Assembly: GCA_023245435.1 (NCBI GenBank)
Contig: JAHFKH010000042.1
Location: 1 to 6,231, forward strand
Direction: 5' to 3'
Source: Candidatus Shapirobacteria bacterium
Lineage (GTDB): Bacteria > Patescibacteriota > Microgenomatia > UBA12405
Length of the DNA stretch: 6,231 nucleotides
Position numbers and translations under genes: made by a program. The stretch's first letter is position 1. Each line of letters begins with the position of its first letter. The notes beneath the pieces were generated by a model. That model ran no database searches. It worked only from the letters and a program-made list of their open reading frames with translations, and was not told the origin of the DNA. This document shows, in pieces, positions 5,116 to 6,231 of this stretch.

Positions 5116-5151
5116 GTAGTGGTTAAATGGGGAGTAAAAAGTTATAGGGTA

Positions 5152-5179
5152 TAGACAAGAAAAATAATGGTGGTATATT
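5152..5179 (+). promoter_or_regulatory. Strong promoter upstream of the rho leader
   Basis: TAGACA (5152-5157, five of six matches to TTGACA), a 16-base spacer, and TATATT (5174-5179) with TGG immediately before it as an extended -10. It is the best two-part promoter in the window. The predicted start near 5186 coincides with the ATG of a 34-codon ORF at 5187, the same leaderless geometry as other genes here. Confidence 0.78.
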
Positions 5180-5186
5180 TAATTTA

Positions 5187-5291
5187 ATGATTGACCTAAT
5201 TAAAAAATTTTTTGGAAAAACAAAGAAGGATAATTGGGCACGAAATCAGATGAAGCAGGTGTTTAAGTTAGGAGGGAAGTTAGTTTTGTAA
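5187..5291 (+). CDS. Possible 34-aa leader peptide upstream of rho
   Basis: ORF of 34 codons, MIDLIKKFFGKTKKDNWARN at the start, ending GGKLVL. It is basic and partly amphipathic, with no recognised family. Support is positional: the ATG lies 7 bases after the -10 box of the 5152-5179 promoter, exactly as for the other predicted leaderless genes. Its stop codon at 5289-5291 is 5 bases before the first hairpin of the folded region. It could be a leader peptide whose translation influences the RNA structures before rho; E. coli also has a short leader ORF (rhoL) before rho, but no sequence likeness is claimed. It may equally be a chance ORF on a non-coding RNA. Confidence 0.45.
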   Translation: MIDLIKKFFGKTKKDNWARNQMKQVFKLGGKLVL

Positions 5292-5296
5292 CAAAA

Positions 5297-5516
5297 AAGA
5301 AACAAGGCTATCGATGTTCTCAAAGCAGGTGGAACACGTATAACATTGTTTCTTCAACTCTAAAAATAGAGTAGTTTTAAGGTAAAGTCAATTTGATTGA
5401 TTGCCTAAAATTGGGCAATTAAAAAGATGATTAGCTTTAGATTTACCTCTAGAATTGAGAGCGGTAGAGCGGGCAGGTCTATCGCTTTCAATTTTGAAGG
5501 TAAAAAAGAGATTGAC
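5297..5516 (+). ncRNA. Densely folded RNA leader upstream of rho
   Basis: No known RNA family is recognised, but helices are packed end to end. H1: AAGAAACAA (5297-5305) with TTGTTTCTT (5346-5354), enclosing CG-TGTTC (5312-5319) with GAACACG (5332-5338). H2: ACTCTA (5357-5362) with TAGAGT (5367-5372). H3: TTGATTGCC (5397-5405) with GGCAATTAA (5414-5422). H4: a 63-base hairpin, 5442-5468 with 5478-5504, 26 of 27 positions paired including several G-U, loop GCGGGCAGG. GTCAATTT (5387-5394) can also pair with AGATTGAC (5509-5516), enclosing H3 and H4. G-U pairs in H4 fit an RNA rather than a DNA palindrome. It lies between the 5152-5179 promoter and rho, so it is probably the rho 5' leader or a separate small RNA. 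Confidence 0.55.
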
Positions 5517-5525
5517 ACCAAGGGG

Positions 5526-5564
5526 GAATTGATTTACAATATAGTTGTTTCCAAGAATTGATTT
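5526..5564 (+). repeat. Direct repeat GAATTGATTT
   Basis: The 10-mer GAATTGATTT occurs at 5526-5535 and 5555-5564, 29 bases apart, between the folded region and rho. The remaining stretch to 5628 is AT-rich without other visible signals; weak -10-like boxes (TACTAT 5601-5606, TATTAT 5604-5609) could start a short-leader rho transcript. Confidence 0.5.
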
Positions 5565-5628
5565 CAAATAACCCGTGTTTTCCACTAATCCTTTGATTAA
5601 TACTATTATTTTTTATTTCCATATATAA

Positions 5629-6231
5629 ATGCCTAAAAAAGCAAATGTTGGGACCCTGCCGGGGGCTGTTATGTCTGCCGTCACTAAAGTTATGGCGGAT
5701 AAACCGGAAAAAGCGACATCGCCGGTTTTGCCGGAAATTAATGAAGAAGTTAAAAATGTTGTTTCTGAAGTTGAAGAAACAACTAATACGGAAATTGTTC
5801 CGGAAATTAAAGCGGAAGTGGAGCCAATTAAAAATGACGAATTACGAATTACGAATGAAAAAATTGAATTAAAAAAAGAAATTACAAATAATCGGGTGGG
5901 TATAGTTAAAAAGCCATCAGAAAATGTTAGACCAGTTTTTGTACCACCAGTAGCGCCACAACCACAACTGGAAATGGTGGCGGGGGTACTAGAGATTTTG
6001 GCTGATGGACAGGGATATGTTCGGCCTAAGTTTTTGCCCAGTAATCGCGATGCTGTAATTGCTTCGATGCAAGTCAGACGATATGGTTTGCGACCGGGTG
6101 ATCATATTATTGGGGTGGCCAAGGCACCTCGAGAAACGGAAAAATATTGGGGAGTGGTACGGATTGATAAAATTAATAATTTGGAATTGGCCAGCGCTTA
6201 TGGCCGACCTGATTCTAAAGATTTGACCCCA
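5629..6231 (+). CDS. rho: Transcription termination factor Rho, N-terminal part (partial)
   Basis: First 201 codons of Rho, the hexameric RNA helicase that ends transcription; the frame is open to the window edge, so the ATPase domain lies beyond it. Residues 1 to about 112 are a low-complexity, Glu/Lys/Val/Pro-rich extension that looks disordered and lacks a recognisable Rho N-terminal helical domain. Residues 118-187 are the RNA-binding OB-fold (cold-shock-like) domain: GVLEILADGQGYVRPKFLP, then ASMQVRRYGLRPGDHIIG and KYWGVVRID, matching the family pattern G-x-G-F/Y-[LV]-R ... S-x-x-Q-[IV]-R-R-[FY]-x-L-R-x-G-D. DSKDLTP at the end matches the ENLTPLHP region of the family. The ATG has no Shine-Dalgarno sequence and no well-spaced -10 box, suggesting a leadered transcript from 5152-5179. 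The extension carries an ELRITN repeat shared with radA. Confidence 0.93.
   Translation, partial: MPKKANVGTLPGAVMSAVTKVMADKPEKATSPVLPEINEEVKNVVSEVEETTNTEIVPEIKAEVEPIKNDELRITNEKIELKKEITNNRVGIVKKPSENVRPVFVPPVAPQPQLEMVAGVLEILADGQGYVRPKFLPSNRDAVIASMQVRRYGLRPGDHIIGVAKAPRETEKYWGVVRIDKINNLELASAYGRPDSKDLTP
5834..5856 (+). repeat. ATTACGA heptamer repeat inside rho
   Basis: One imperfect (ATGACGA) and two perfect ATTACGA units plus AT. It encodes NDELRITN in the disordered extension of Rho. It differs from the radA copy at one base of 23 and is read in the same frame. Confidence 0.9.

Larger units (their letters stand above)
4903..5151 (+). other. AT-rich gap after radA with no gene
   Basis: No ORF with promoter or family support is seen here. 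The region is very AT-rich. It contains a small hairpin (TCAATGC-TTC-GCGTTGA, 4929-4945 approximately, with one G-U pair), a degenerate stretch resembling the ATTACGA repeat (ATTACATTACGAAAT, about 4958-4972), a DnaA box and an AT hairpin listed separately. No hairpin with a T tract that would terminate radA is convincing. Confidence 0.5.

Noticed and set aside
4903..5186. A chromosomal replication origin
   Set aside because: Only one DnaA box was found, and dnaA or dnaN is not nearby; AT-richness alone is not enough.
5297..5516. tmRNA, RNase P RNA, SRP RNA or a group I/II intron
   Set aside because: The conserved cores of these RNAs (tag frame and tRNA-like end, RNase P CR-I/CR-V, SRP GGAAG loop, intron cores) could not be found by eye.
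5427..5561. 44-codon open frame on the + strand (MISFRFTSRIESG...)
   Set aside because: The peptide looks protein-like, but there is no -10 box at the usual spacing, and much of it is simply the long hairpin translated. RNA structure explains the sequence better; kept only as a remote possibility.
5388..5585. 65-codon open frame on the - strand (MENTGYLK...)
   Set aside because: It lies opposite the folded region, has no promoter or ribosome binding site visible on its strand, and resembles no family. The inverted repeat makes both strands look open.
5645..5872. 75-codon open frame on the + strand
   Set aside because: Shadow of the rho reading frame, which gives a clear Rho RNA-binding domain in another frame; its Lys/Leu-rich content is a frame artefact.

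Overview
The window comes from a small-genome, AT-rich bacterium, most plausibly a member of the Candidate Phyla Radiation (Patescibacteria). The lineage call is an inference. It rests on very short intergenic spaces, absence of Shine-Dalgarno sequences before every gene, a reduced S1 protein with four S1 domains, a Rho with a disordered N-terminal extension, and short in-frame repeats (peptide ELRITN) inside radA and rho. The standard code applies: no TGA interrupts the S1-like or radA frames, and TGA ends the small gene at 3304.

Layout. Bases 1-232 are the 3' end of a 23S rRNA gene, followed by a short spacer, a complete 5S rRNA (371-492) and the rRNA operon terminator (511-537). Next come four tiny genes (555-1525) of unknown function; the first three are cysteine-containing. 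A promoter at 1529-1543 opens a short non-coding leader that ends in an intrinsic terminator directly before an S1-like protein gene (1629-2738). A membrane-anchored exported protein (2788-3279), another tiny cysteine-rich protein (3304-3516) and radA (3586-4902) follow. After an AT-rich gap with one perfect DnaA box, a good promoter (5152-5179) precedes a 34-codon ORF. About 220 bases of densely folded sequence follow, and then the first 201 codons of rho, which runs off the window. All genes are on the + strand.

Two themes stand out. First, most genes start 6-7 bases after a TATAAT-like -10 box, often in the module TTTTTGTGNTATAAT, so their mRNAs are probably leaderless. Second, the two genes that break this rule, the S1-like gene and rho, both encode general RNA-binding or transcription factors and both have non-coding leaders with strong RNA hairpins. 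The rho leader (short ORF, then four hairpins with alternative pairings) is the best candidate in the window for an undescribed regulatory RNA.
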